This document shows, piece after piece, positions 8,547 to 16,731 of a stretch of DNA of 64,000 bases. The position numbers and the translations under genes are program-made. The stretch covers positions 124,001-188,000 of the forward strand of contig JAGRPI010000023.1 of assembly GCA_019449635.1 (NCBI GenBank), written 5' to 3'. The notes under the pieces are model-generated. The model was not told the origin of the DNA. It searched no databases and saw nothing but the letters and a program-made list of their open reading frames with translations. This stretch comes from Candidatus Ferrigenium bremense (GTDB taxonomy: Bacteria > Pseudomonadota > Gammaproteobacteria > Burkholderiales > Gallionellaceae). How positions within the stretch are numbered: the stretch's first letter is position 1; the number at the start of each line of letters is the position of its first letter.

Positions 8547-9678
8547 CAACCAATCCCTTTTCTTGCTGAAGTTCTGTTGTCCAATGTTGGTATATCAAAT
8601 CAAGCTCTCTCTCTGAGATAAGCGCTTCTCCGAATTCTTCTTGAACCTTAAGTAGTGTTTCAAGGATCATTTTGCGAGCTTGAATTGTGAATGGGCCAGG
8701 AATATGCTTTCCGTTCAAATCAAAAGTTAATCGGCCATTACGTCGATATGCCTGTCGATACTCAGGTTTATTGCGAATGTCTCTCAACATATCGCGGAAA
8801 TCAACCAATGGTTTGTATTGATGCTTACCCGCGTCAATAAACCCCTGCAAGCTTTTATCTTTTTCTACAACGGTACAAGTCCAGCATCCGAAACGGCTAT
8901 TGGGCGTACCGCATCCAGGCGCTTCTTCTTTACTTAAAACTACTGGGCACTCTCCACCTTCCGCGTCTCGATACAACTGAAAAAGATCAGCATGAGTGCC
9001 CCCCCAAGGCGCAGGATACGTTCCCAGAATTTCCCAAACATCATCAGTGGTAAGGTTAACAATTGGCCGATAAATGTAAGCACCAAGTAGCTCTGGATGC
9101 TCGGCTAGATTTGTACCACGAACGTTTCTGTGTCGGCCAATCGATTGTTGACGTGAGCTACTTTCGTCGCGCCGTACCCCGAGCAGCACGATGGCTGCTC
9201 CATATTGGGAAATGTGCTGCTTGATGTAACCACTAGTGGGCTGAATTTTTAATCGGTCAGTACACCACCTCATGGTCATATTTGGACTTGGATATCCCTT
9301 CCCGATTAATAGCACCCAAAAAGATTGATCTATCTCGGGTGTAGTTCTGGCTACTGTAATCGGCAAACCAAGATTTTCAGCGGCTTGTTGAATAATCTTT
9401 GTGACTTTATCGAGATGCGCAATTACCAAAGGGCTTTCTACAAGCGTGTCGTTTGACACAATGTGAACCGGTCTCGTCCTGCGAGATGGAGGAACGGACA
9501 TCAATGCCTCAAAAACCCCATGAGCAACCACGGTGCTATCTTTTCCTCCAGAGAACCCAATAATCCAAGGAAGGTGATGAGTCTCATCTAGATATTCCTG
9601 CCGAATATCTTGCAATGCCTTATCCCAATTCATTAAGGCAGTTTCGGCACTGTTAAATTGAATATTTACGTTTGCCAT
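8539..9678 (-). CDS. dndC: DndC-like PAPS-reductase/ATP-pyrophosphatase family protein
   Basis: The 379-residue protein carries the PP-loop SGGKDST (residues 43-49) of the PAPS-reductase fold. It has five cysteines suited to an iron-sulfur cluster: C139 in RWCTDRLK, C244 in GECPVV, C256, C265 and C268 (GCGTP to GCWTC). In Dnd systems DndC activates the DNA backbone with ATP and transfers sulfur. It is shorter than many DndC proteins, which I recall as about 500 residues. It is the first gene of the operon, with a promoter candidate at 9705-9733. The ATG at 9678 has only a weak Shine-Dalgarno. Confidence 0.9.
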   Translation of the reverse strand: MANVNIQFNSAETALMNWDKALQDIRQEYLDETHHLPWIIGFSGGKDSTVVAHGVFEALMSVPPSRRTRPVHIVSNDTLVESPLVIAHLDKVTKIIQQAAENLGLPITVARTTPEIDQSFWVLLIGKGYPSPNMTMRWCTDRLKIQPTSGYIKQHISQYGAAIVLLGVRRDESSSRQQSIGRHRNVRGTNLAEHPELLGAYIYRPIVNLTTDDVWEILGTYPAPWGGTHADLFQLYRDAEGGECPVVLSKEEAPGCGTPNSRFGCWTCTVVEKDKSLQGFIDAGKHQYKPLVDFRDMLRDIRNKPEYRQAYRRNGRLTFDLNGKHIPGPFTIQARKMILETLLKVQEEFGEALISERELDLIYQHWTTELQQEKGLVDG

Positions 9679-9704
9679 ATGTGTAATTATATTTCTGTCT
9701 GCGC

Positions 9705-9733
9705 CTAATATTTCGAATAACCAAAAGGGTCAA
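9705..9733 (-). promoter_or_regulatory. Sigma-70 promoter candidate of the Dnd-like operon
   Basis: On the minus strand TTGACC (9733-9728) and TATTAG (9710-9705) are separated by 17 bases. This predicts a transcript start near 9698, about 20 bases before the dndC ATG. The match is moderate (five of six and four of six). Confidence 0.45.
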
Positions 9734-9751
9734 GAAGAAGTGGGACATGAA

Positions 9752-10117
9752 TCACTCCCGCACCGGGTCAATCACGCTCACCACGCGCGCGACGATTTCG
9801 CCTGTTGTGGCTTCGTCCAACGTTTCGACGTATTCCGCCGAACCTGCGCGGGTTCTGGCTTCCAGGTCAAACGTGCGCACCTGGTTGCAGACCGCGACGC
9901 CGTTGGTGTCGTGCCCGCTCACCGCAACCGTCAGGCCCATCTCGCGCATGGCCGCGCCGCCACTGGTGATCGGAACCAGCATGGCAACGCCGAGTGCGTT
10001 GATTTCTTTCGGGGTAATGACGACGAAGCGATGCCGGTCTTTCATTTCGCGTCCCGCAACCGGGTTTGGATTCACCCAGTAGACATCGCCCTGCTGCGGG
10101 ACGCGGCGGCGGATCAT
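9752..10117 (-). CDS. MazF/PemK-family mRNA interferase toxin
   Basis: The 121-residue protein has the MazF/PemK fold signatures: an N-terminal QQGDVYWVNPNP strand, HRFVVITPKEIN, LVPITSGG and the QVRTFDLEAR segment. Such toxins cleave mRNA at short sequences. The ATG overlaps the antitoxin stop by four bases, as in typical antitoxin-first pairs. The gene ends 73 bases upstream of dndC on the same strand, so it may mark the edge of the acquired segment. Confidence 0.88.
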   Translation of the reverse strand: MIRRRVPQQGDVYWVNPNPVAGREMKDRHRFVVITPKEINALGVAMLVPITSGGAAMREMGLTVAVSGHDTNGVAVCNQVRTFDLEARTRAGSAEYVETLDEATTGEIVARVVSVIDPVRE

Positions 10118-10380
10118 GCGATCTCGCGCCCTGCCGGTTCACCTTCCCGTGCCCAAGCCGTTTCGGCATTGAGCTTGGCGATCTTTGCGGGGGTGACGCC
10201 CTGCAACAGTTCGGTGAGGGAATAGCGGCGTTTGTTGGCCGCAGGGCGCGCCACCAGAACTCCCTCGGACACGTTCAACTCCAGCTTGCTGCCCACTTCG
10301 ATGTGAAGCATTTGCATCATATTTGCCGGAATGGTGACGACGGCAGCACCGCCTTGTTTGCGCACATTTACGGTTGTCAT
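10114..10380 (-). CDS. MazE/ChpS-like AbrB-type antitoxin
   Basis: This 88-residue protein starts MTTVNVRKQGGAAVVTIPAN, the SpoVT/AbrB swapped-hairpin DNA-binding fold of MazE-type antitoxins, and ends with a toxin-binding tail. The start at 10380 is set by an AGGAGG Shine-Dalgarno 6 bases upstream; the longer frame from 10434 lacks one. It is coupled to the toxin gene. The antitoxin presumably autoregulates the pair, but no clear operator was found. Confidence 0.87.
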   Translation of the reverse strand: MTTVNVRKQGGAAVVTIPANMMQMLHIEVGSKLELNVSEGVLVARPAANKRRYSLTELLQGVTPAKIAKLNAETAWAREGEPAGREIA

Positions 10381-10456
10381 GGCACCCTCCTGTTCATGGT
10401 TGCACTTTGTAGCACTTTTAGATGCGCGGTGCAAGCTCCAATGCTAAACAGCTCCG

Positions 10457-11731
10457 TCATCTCTGATAAACGACCTGTCCATCGAGCAGCGTATAACGCA
10501 CCCGGCCCTGCATCTCGTAGCCGTTGAACGGCGTGTTCTTGCCCTGGCTCTTCAGCGCGGCTGGTTCGACTTTCCAGCTTGCCTTGGGGTCGAAAATGCA
10601 GATGTCCGCGTGTGCGCCCACCGACAGGTGGCCGACCTTCTGCCCCAGCAATTGCGCGGGGTTGATGGTCACGCGGGACAGCGCATCCAGCAGCGGCGCC
10701 TTTTCCTGTTCCGCCCATTTCAGCACCAGCGGCAACAGGAGTTCCAGACCGGTCGCGCCCGCTTCCGCTTCGGCGAACGGCAATTGTTTGGCATCGTCAT
10801 CCACGGGGGAATGGTCGGAGCAGACCGCATCGATCGTGCCGTCCAGCAGCCCGGCGCGCAGCGCCTCCCTGTCGCGCTGGCTGCGCAGCGGCGGAACCAG
10901 GTGGCAATTGGCATCGAAATATCCGATGTCCGTTTCGGTCAGGTGCACATGGTTCATGGAGACATCGCAGGTCACCGCCAGCCCCTGTTGCTTCGCCGCG
11001 CGCACCATCTCGACGCCCGCCGCGCTGGAGATGCGGCAGATATGCAGGATCGCGCCGGTCTCGCGCGCCAGTTGCAGCATGGTCGCCAGCGCGATGGTTT
11101 CGGCGACGACCGGGATGGCCGGCAATCCGAGGCGGGCGGCGACTTCGCCGTCGTGCGCCACGCCGTCCCTGGCGAGGAAGCTGTCCTGCGGGCGCAGCCA
11201 CACGCGGTAGCCGAAGGTCGCCGCATATTGCATGGCGCGCATCAATACCCGCGTGTCGGTCAACGGCGCATCGGCCTGGCTGAATGCCTTGCAGCCCGCT
11301 TCCGCCAGCTCGATCATCTCGGTGAGTTCCGCGCCTTTCAGGCCGTAGGTCAGCGCGCCCGCCGGAAACACGCGGCATTGGTTGAGCGAGCGGGCGCGGT
11401 GCTTGAGCATCTCCACCAGCCCCGGCTCGTCCAGCGGGGGATCGGTGTCGGGGGGGCAGGACAGCGAGGTGACGCCGCCCGCCACCGCTGCCGTCATCTC
11501 GGATTCCAGCGTGGCCTTGTATTCATAGCCCGGTTCGCGCAAACGCGCGGCGACATCCACCAGCCCCGGCATCACGACCAACCCGCCGGCGTCGATCACC
11601 TGCTCCGCCACGAAGCCTTGCGGCGCTTTGCCGATGGCGGCGATGCGCCGCTCGGCGATGAACACATCCTGCTGCGCATCGATATTGTTTTTTGGGTCGA
11701 TCAGGCGGCCGTTTTTTATATGGATGTTCAT
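10457..11731 (-). CDS. pyrX: Dihydroorotase homologue lacking the metal site (PyrC'-type)
   Basis: The 424-residue protein has the class I dihydroorotase fold, but the metal-binding DxHxHxR motif reads DVAARLR (residues 59-65), with both histidines replaced by Ala and Arg. The later metal and active-site region is also altered ([14 protein letters not shown]). In Pseudomonas and relatives such inactive PyrC' subunits are structural partners of aspartate carbamoyltransferase, and a separate pyrC makes dihydroorotate. The start [12 protein letters not shown] overlaps the pyrB stop by four bases, fitting a PyrB-PyrC' complex. A much longer upstream frame is only pyrB read in another phase. Confidence 0.88.
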   Translation of the reverse strand: MNIHIKNGRLIDPKNNIDAQQDVFIAERRIAAIGKAPQGFVAEQVIDAGGLVVMPGLVDVAARLREPGYEYKATLESEMTAAVAGGVTSLSCPPDTDPPLDEPGLVEMLKHRARSLNQCRVFPAGALTYGLKGAELTEMIELAEAGCKAFSQADAPLTDTRVLMRAMQYAATFGYRVWLRPQDSFLARDGVAHDGEVAARLGLPAIPVVAETIALATMLQLARETGAILHICRISSAAGVEMVRAAKQQGLAVTCDVSMNHVHLTETDIGYFDANCHLVPPLRSQRDREALRAGLLDGTIDAVCSDHSPVDDDAKQLPFAEAEAGATGLELLLPLVLKWAEQEKAPLLDALSRVTINPAQLLGQKVGHLSVGAHADICIFDPKASWKVEPAALKSQGKNTPFNGYEMQGRVRYTLLDGQVVYQR

Positions 11732-12681
11732 GCCTTTGCCCCCGCCAACATGCTCATCACCGCCATGCGCACCGCGATGCCGAACGTGACCTGCGGCAGG
11801 ATGACCGAATGCGCCCCGTCCGCGACGCTGGAGTCGATCTCGACGCCGCGGTTCATCGGTCCCGGATGCATGACGATGGCGTCTTGTTTCGCCAGCGCGA
11901 GGCGCTCCTGCGTCAGGCCGTAGTATTTGAAATATTCCTGCGCCGAAGGCAGCAGCGCGCCGGTCATGCGCTCGTTCTGCAGGCGCAGCATCATCACCAC
12001 ATCGACATCCTTCAGGCCCTGCGCCATGTCGTGATAGACCTGCACACCGAGATTCTCCACCATCGCCGGCAGCAGCGTCTTGGGGGCGATGACGCGCACT
12101 TCCGGCACGCCGAGCGTGGTCAGCGCGTGGATCTGCGAGCGCGCCACGCGCGAATGCAACACGTCGCCGACGATCGCGACGCGCAGGTTGTGGAATTCCT
12201 TCTTGTAGTGGCGGATGGTGTACATGTCCAGCAGCGCCTGCGTGGGGTGCGCATGGCGGCCGTCGCCGGCGTTGATGACGTGCACATCCGGCGCGACATG
12301 CCGGGCGATGAAATGCGCCGCGCCGCTTTGCGCGTGGCGCACCACGAACATGTCGGCATGCATCGCGCACAGATTGCCCACGGTATCCAGCAGGGTCTCG
12401 CCCTTGCTGGTGGAGGACGAACCGATGTTGAGGTTGACCACATCCGCCGACAGCCGCTTGGCGGCGATCTCGAAGGTGGTGCGGGTGCGCGTGCTGTTTT
12501 CGAAGAACACATTGAACACCGACTTGCCGTGCAGCAGCGGGACTTTCTTGATCTCGCGCCCGTCGGCATCGAGAAAGGTCGCGGCACGGTCGAGAATGTC
12601 GCGCACGATCTTCACCGGCAAGCCCTCGGTGGTCAGCAGGTGCTGGAGTTCGCCGTTCTTATTGAGTTGTGGATTCTTCAT
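11728..12681 (-). CDS. pyrB: Aspartate carbamoyltransferase catalytic subunit
   Basis: This is the second step of pyrimidine biosynthesis, condensing carbamoyl phosphate and aspartate. The 317-residue length and the motif [10 protein letters not shown] (about 59-68, carbamoyl-phosphate binding) and [12 protein letters not shown] are diagnostic. The gene overlaps ruvX upstream and pyrC' downstream by four bases each, so algH-ruvX-pyrB-pyrC' form one operon. No regulatory subunit gene (pyrI) follows, consistent with use of PyrC' as partner. Confidence 0.97.
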   Translation of the reverse strand: MKNPQLNKNGELQHLLTTEGLPVKIVRDILDRAATFLDADGREIKKVPLLHGKSVFNVFFENSTRTRTTFEIAAKRLSADVVNLNIGSSSTSKGETLLDTVGNLCAMHADMFVVRHAQSGAAHFIARHVAPDVHVINAGDGRHAHPTQALLDMYTIRHYKKEFHNLRVAIVGDVLHSRVARSQIHALTTLGVPEVRVIAPKTLLPAMVENLGVQVYHDMAQGLKDVDVVMMLRLQNERMTGALLPSAQEYFKYYGLTQERLALAKQDAIVMHPGPMNRGVEIDSSVADGAHSVILPQVTFGIAVRMAVMSMLAGAKA

Positions 12682-13136
12682 GCGATCAGTCCCGCTGCGG
12701 GTTCATCAAAATACGCCTGCAAGATCTGCTGCGCGGCATACTGGTCGATCAGGGGCTTTTGCTTCCTGCCATGGACGCCCTGTTCGTTCAAAGCTGCGCT
12801 TGCGGAGAGCGAAGTATAGCGCTCATCGACCAATATCGCCGGTAAATTAAACCGCCCCTTGAGGCGGTTGGCGAAGCGGCGGCATAACGCAGTCAGTTCG
12901 TGCGGCGTGCCATCGTCATTGCTTGGCAGCCCCACCACCAGCGCGCACGGCTGCCATTCGGCGAGCAAGGCCGCGATCCTGGCGAAGCGCGCATCAGTTT
13001 TTTCGTCATCGATGGTGGTCAGCGGATTGGCGCGGCGCAACAGGGTGTTGCCGACCGCGACGCCGATACGTCTGGTGCCAAAATCGAATGCGAGCAGCGT
13101 ACCCTGAACGACAAAAGCCGGCGCGTGTTCAGGCAT
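12678..13136 (-). CDS. ruvX: RuvX/YqgF-family RNase H-fold nuclease
   Basis: The 152-residue protein contains [16 protein letters not shown] (first catalytic Asp), [10 protein letters not shown] and the [10 protein letters not shown] motif, the hallmarks of YqgF, a putative Holliday-junction resolvase also implicated in pre-16S rRNA processing. The start at 13136 overlaps the algH stop by eight bases; the frame upstream of it lies inside algH. The algH-ruvX-pyrB order is conserved in many proteobacteria. Confidence 0.93.
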   Translation of the reverse strand: MPEHAPAFVVQGTLLAFDFGTRRIGVAVGNTLLRRANPLTTIDDEKTDARFARIAALLAEWQPCALVVGLPSNDDGTPHELTALCRRFANRLKGRFNLPAILVDERYTSLSASAALNEQGVHGRKQKPLIDQYAAQQILQAYFDEPAAGLIA

Positions 13137-13689
13137 GCCCGGCATTGTCGACCAGTGAGGCATAGTCCACGCCGAGCAGCGCCATCGCCGCAGGCAGGCG
13201 CTCCTCCGGCGGCAGGTCAAACAGGATGTGTTCGGAGGCCGGCACGGTCAGCCAGGCGTTCTCGCCCATCTCATGCTCCAGCTGCCCCTGATCCCAGCCC
13301 GCGTAACCCAGGGTGACGATCAGGTGGCGCGGCCCCTGGCCCTGGCTGACCGCTTCAAGAATATCCCTGGAGGTGGTCAGCGACAGATTGTCGTTGATGC
13401 GCAGCGTGGACTGCCAGTTACCCGGCGTATCATGCAGCACGAAGCCGCGCTCGGTCTGCACCGGCCCGCCGAAACACACCGGCATCTTTTCCAGTTTGGG
13501 CTGATGCAACGGGATATTGATCTGATCGAACATCTCGCCCAGCGTCAGGCTGATCGGGCGGTTCACCACGATGCCCAATGCGCCATTCTCGTTGTGTTCG
13601 CAAATATAAGTCAGCGTGCCGGCAAAAGCTCCCTCCTGCATGGCAGGCATGGCGATCAGGAAATGATGGGTGAGATTGAAATCGGACAT
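13129..13689 (-). CDS. algH: AlgH/YqgE family protein (UPF0301)
   Basis: The 186-residue protein shows the family pattern: [30 protein letters not shown], a GGPVQ motif, and [11 protein letters not shown]. Its biochemical function is not established; it was named for an effect on alginate regulation in Pseudomonas. [15 protein letters not shown] is the family-typical start. The upstream extension to 13797 is repeat sequence (family A copy 2), not coding. Confidence 0.92.
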   Translation of the reverse strand: MSDFNLTHHFLIAMPAMQEGAFAGTLTYICEHNENGALGIVVNRPISLTLGEMFDQINIPLHQPKLEKMPVCFGGPVQTERGFVLHDTPGNWQSTLRINDNLSLTTSRDILEAVSQGQGPRHLIVTLGYAGWDQGQLEHEMGENAWLTVPASEHILFDLPPEERLPAAMALLGVDYASLVDNAGHA

Positions 13690-13747
13690 GGCGGCATTGT
13701 AGCCGTCTGCACGGCACCGCACAATTATACATAGCGTCATAAATCTG

Positions 13748-13809
13748 CTGATGAAACTACTAGCCATCTGACTAAGTTGGCAAACTACGCCAACCAAGTC
13801 ATTGGTTAT
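13748..13809 (-). repeat. Family A 62-bp hairpin repeat, copy 2
   Basis: In family orientation it reads ATAACCAATGACTTGG at the start, has inner arms GTTGGC and GCCAAC, and ends GTAGTTTCATCAG. It lies in the algH-gshA divergent gap (13690-14057, 368 bases). Besides copies 2 and 3 this gap contains only a TAGAAT -10-like box at 14023-14028. Confidence 0.8.
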
Positions 13810-13880
13810 GCGCGACTCCGGTGCGGGGTCGGGCGGTGCTCGCGCTCCTCACATACTGCTGTGCATGCTCCGGGTGCTGC

Positions 13881-13930
13881 ACTGACCAGCGACTTAGCTG
13901 GAGTTTTTGCCAGCTTAGTCGAATGGCCAT
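13881..13930 (+). repeat. Family A repeat, copy 3 (3' end missing)
   Basis: It retains CCAGCGACTTAGCTGG, the T-rich loop and CCAGCTTAGTCGAATGGC but lacks the GTAGTTTCATCAG tail. It lies head to head with copy 2, 71 bases away. Confidence 0.65.
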
Positions 13931-14057
13931 GCAACGCCCGGCTTCCCCCACCCCGGAGCCGCTCGCTACGATTTCTGAGGCCATGTATGGCGTCCTTTTA
14001 GCCGCAGTCCGATGCTATCGGCTAGAATGCGCCGGATCGATCAATTTCCAGAGCATT

Positions 14058-15350
14058 ATGGTTCCCCATCTCACTACCGCCCTGACCGGCCCGCTGCTCG
14101 ATCTGGAGCAGCGTTTCCTGCATGCCATGCCGACCATCGAGCATTGGTTCCGCGCGCAATGGCTGGAGCATCCCGTACCGTTCTATGCTTCGGTGGATCT
14201 GCGCAACAGCGGCTTCAAGCTGGCACCGGTGGACACCAACCTGTTTCCGGGCGGCTTCAACAACCTCAATCCGGACTTCTTGCCGCTGTGCGTACAGGCG
14301 ATGCAGAGCGCGGTGGAGAAGATCTGCCCCACAGCGCGCGGGGTATTGCTGATACCGGAAAACCACACGCGCAACATGTTTTACCTGCAAAACGTCGCGC
14401 AGCTGGTCACCATCATCAGGCAAGCCGGGATGCGCGTGCGCGTCGGCAGCCTGCTGCCGGAGATCACTGCGGCCACGCCGATCCAATTACCCAACGGCGC
14501 CACGCTGATACTGGAACCGCTGAAGCGGCGCGGCAGACGCCTCGTGCTGGAAGATCAGGAATCGGGTGCCGGTTTTGATCCGTGCGTAGTGTTGCTCAAT
14601 AACGACTTGTCGGCGGGCGTGCCGGATATCCTGAAGAATCTCGAACAGGAAGTCTACCCGCCGCTGTCCGCCGGCTGGTATATGCGGCGCAAATCGCAGC
14701 ATTTCGCCGCCTACGACCGTGTGGCAGGCGAATTTGCCAAACTGCTCGGTATCGACCCGTGGCTGATCAACCCCTATTTTGCAGTTTGCCACCAGGTCAA
14801 CTTCCAGGAACGCGTCGGCGAAGCATGCCTCGCCGCGCAGGTGGATGGCGTGCTGCAAAAGATGCGCGTGAAATACGCCGAGTATGGCGTGAAGCATGAC
14901 CCGTTCGTCATCGTCAAGGCCGATGCGGGCACCTACGGCATGGGCATCATGACCGTGAAGGATGCCGGCGAGATCACCGGCCTGAACCGCAAACAGCGCA
15001 ACAAGATGGCGGTAGTCAAGGAAGGCATGGAAGTCTCCGATGTGCTGGTGCAGGAGGGGGTGTATACCTTCGAGCACATCAACGAGGCGGTGGCCGAACC
15101 GGTGGTCTACATGGTCGACCATTACGTGGTCGGTGGTTTTTATCGGGTGCATACCGAACGCGGCGTGGACGAAAACCTGAATGCGCCCGGCATGCGCTTC
15201 GAACCGCTGGCTTTCGAGAGCTGCTGCACGCTGCCCAACCCGGATTGCGCGCCGGACGATACGCCCAACCGCTTTTACGCTTACGGCGTGGTGGCACGGC
15301 TGGCGCTGCTCGCCGCATCGCTGGAAATCGAAGCAGCCGAGAACCCCTAG
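14058..15350 (+). CDS. gshA: Glutamate-cysteine ligase (proteobacterial GshA, PF08886 type)
   Basis: This enzyme catalyses the first step of glutathione synthesis. The 430-residue protein belongs to the GshA family found in beta- and gammaproteobacteria and unlike E. coli GshA; recognised segments include SVDLRNSGFKLAPVDTNLFP, the NN(L)NPDFLPL motif, VKADAGTYGMGIMTV and VGGFYRVHTERG. The start is the ATG at 14058, just after the repeat-filled gap. The stop is followed at once by apbE. In many betaproteobacteria gshB follows gshA; here it does not. Confidence 0.93.
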   Translation: MVPHLTTALTGPLLDLEQRFLHAMPTIEHWFRAQWLEHPVPFYASVDLRNSGFKLAPVDTNLFPGGFNNLNPDFLPLCVQAMQSAVEKICPTARGVLLIPENHTRNMFYLQNVAQLVTIIRQAGMRVRVGSLLPEITAATPIQLPNGATLILEPLKRRGRRLVLEDQESGAGFDPCVVLLNNDLSAGVPDILKNLEQEVYPPLSAGWYMRRKSQHFAAYDRVAGEFAKLLGIDPWLINPYFAVCHQVNFQERVGEACLAAQVDGVLQKMRVKYAEYGVKHDPFVIVKADAGTYGMGIMTVKDAGEITGLNRKQRNKMAVVKEGMEVSDVLVQEGVYTFEHINEAVAEPVVYMVDHYVVGGFYRVHTERGVDENLNAPGMRFEPLAFESCCTLPNPDCAPDDTPNRFYAYGVVARLALLAASLEIEAAENP

Positions 15351-16520
15351 ATGGCCGGACTGATTCGCCTCCTTGCGGTTGCTGCCGTCCTGTTGCTTGC
15401 TGCCTGCGAAGGCAAGGAGCCGCTGCATCAGGAACAAGGCTACGTGTTTGGCACGCTGGTGGACGTCACCGTGTATGGCGAGAGCGAACCGCGCGCCAGG
15501 CAGGCGGCGAACGAGGTGTTTCACGAATTTCAGCGGCTGCACGACATGCTGCATGCGTGGCAGCCGAGCGAGCTGAGCGAATTGAACGCCGCATTCGCCA
15601 AGGGCGAGAGCAAAACCGTTTCGGCTGAACTCACCGCGATGCTGCAGGATGCCGCGCAACTTTCGCAGCAATCGCAAGGCTTGTTCAATCCGGCGATCGG
15701 CGGGCTGGTGCAACTGTGGGGATTCCACTCCGACGAGTTCAAGGCGGCGCTGCCGGATGAGAAGCGGGTCGCCGTGTTGGTGCAGGCGAATCCGCAGATG
15801 AGCGACCTGGTTTTTTCTTCCACACCCAACCCCCCTAGCCCCCCTTATCAGGGGGGGACCGACCTCCCCTCCCCTGACAAGGGGAGGCTGGGAGGGGTTA
15901 AGGTAAGCAGCAGCAACAAGGCGGTGCAGCTTGATCTGGGCGGCTATGCCAAAGGTTATGCCCTGGATCGCGCCGCCGAAATATTGCGCAGGCAAGGTAT
16001 CCGCAACGCGCTGATCAACATCGGCGGCAACGTGCTCGCGCTCGGCCAGCATGGCAAGCGCCCGTGGCGCGTCGGCATCCAGCATCCGCGCAAGCCCGGC
16101 GCGCTGGCGACGCTGGAGTTGCGCGACGGCGAGGCCATCGGCACGTCCGGCGACTATCAGCGTTATTTCATGCTGGACGGCACGCGCTATTGCCATCTGA
16201 TCGACCCGCGCAGCGGCCATCCCGCGCAGGGCGTGCAGGCAGCAACCGTCCTGATAAGACCACTAGCCATTCGACTAGGCGAGCAAACAACGCTCGCCAA
16301 GTCGCTGGTTATGACGCACGGGCCGCGCACCGGGGTGTTGTCCGATGCCGTTTCCAAGCCGCTGTTCATCGCCGGAGCGGGCGGCTGGCGCGCCGCAGCG
16401 GCGCAGATGAATCTGTCCGAGGCGATGCTGGTGGATGGACAAGGCAACATCCATCTCACAGCCGGATTGCAGAAACGGCTAGAATTCACCGACAAGGGCA
16501 TACATCCGCAGGTGGAGTGA
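15351..16520 (+). CDS. apbE: FAD:protein FMN transferase lipoprotein with two repeat insertions
   Basis: ApbE covalently attaches FMN to threonine residues of exported or membrane flavoproteins. The protein has a lipoprotein signal with lipobox LLAAC (Cys about residue 20) and core motifs LDLGGYAKGYALD, INIGGNVLALG and CHLIDPRSGHP. Two segments are foreign: about residues 157-184 (PNPPSPPYQGG, then PSPDKGRLGG) encoded by a palindromic repeat at 15818-15903, and about residues 301-321 (PLAIRLGEQTTLAKSLVMT) encoded by family A copy 4. Both keep the frame, so the 389-residue product is longer than usual. Its ATG abuts the gshA stop. Confidence 0.9.
   Translation: MAGLIRLLAVAAVLLLAACEGKEPLHQEQGYVFGTLVDVTVYGESEPRARQAANEVFHEFQRLHDMLHAWQPSELSELNAAFAKGESKTVSAELTAMLQDAAQLSQQSQGLFNPAIGGLVQLWGFHSDEFKAALPDEKRVAVLVQANPQMSDLVFSSTPNPPSPPYQGGTDLPSPDKGRLGGVKVSSSNKAVQLDLGGYAKGYALDRAAEILRRQGIRNALINIGGNVLALGQHGKRPWRVGIQHPRKPGALATLELRDGEAIGTSGDYQRYFMLDGTRYCHLIDPRSGHPAQGVQAATVLIRPLAIRLGEQTTLAKSLVMTHGPRTGVLSDAVSKPLFIAGAGGWRAAAAQMNLSEAMLVDGQGNIHLTAGLQKRLEFTDKGIHPQVE
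15818..15903 (+). repeat. C/G-rich palindromic repeat inserted in frame in apbE
   Basis: Two consecutive stem-loops with arms of the type CCCCCCTTATC / CAGGGGGGG and CTCCCCTCCCC / GGGGAGGCTGGGAGGGG. It translates to PPSPPYQGG and PSPDKGRLGG, a low-complexity insertion absent from the ApbE family consensus. Confidence 0.7.
16251..16312 (-). repeat. Family A 62-bp hairpin repeat, copy 4 (inside apbE)
   Basis: In family orientation the inner arms are GGCGAGC and GCTCGCC (perfect pairing) around GTTGTTT. It is oriented so that the coding strand of apbE reads the stop-free strand of the repeat. Confidence 0.8.
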
Positions 16521-16731
16521 TGGGCAACCCGGAACCGGAACAGGAAATCGTTGAACACAAGGTGTGCCGCGCTGTGGCTATCAATGCGTTGCGCAAAATT
16601 GGCGCAATTGTTGCCGAGGAGCAGCAGGCTGATGAAGAAAAGGCCGTAGCGCAGCGCTGGCTCCTGCGCTACGGCTGGCTGGTTGCGCTGGCATCGTGCT
16701 GGCATGGGCGTATTGGACGGGGGTGATCTAA
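16520..16731 (+). pseudogene. Small single-helix membrane protein gene with a probable frameshift
   Basis: The frame opens at an ATG overlapping the apbE stop and encodes a soluble stretch (EIVEHKVCRAVAINALRKIG), a charged linker, then RYGWLVAL, and ends at 16724-16726 in non-hydrophobic sequence. Shifting one base near 16690 gives IVLAWAYWTGVI, which completes a membrane helix. That frame stops at TAA 16729-16731, exactly abutting the GTG start of the EIIA gene. I infer a single-base deletion in a gene of about 70 codons, or a sequencing error. The function is unknown. Confidence 0.6.

Noticed and set aside
2873-9678. Reading the island as BREX type 4, Dpd or Ssp
   Set aside because: A PAPS-reductase-fold protein and DGQHR proteins occur in related systems, but there is no PglZ, BrxC, BrxL, dpdA-like TGT or SspB/SspC protein, while dndD and DndC motifs fit Dnd.
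11732-12370. N-terminal extension of the dihydroorotase-like frame
   Set aside because: It is pyrB read in another phase; the real start MNIHIKNG overlaps the pyrB stop.
14487-16220. Long minus-strand open frame (577 codons) opposite gshA/apbE
   Set aside because: It is antisense to well-supported genes, has His/Gln/Arg-rich composition typical of high-GC shadows, and no recognisable motifs.
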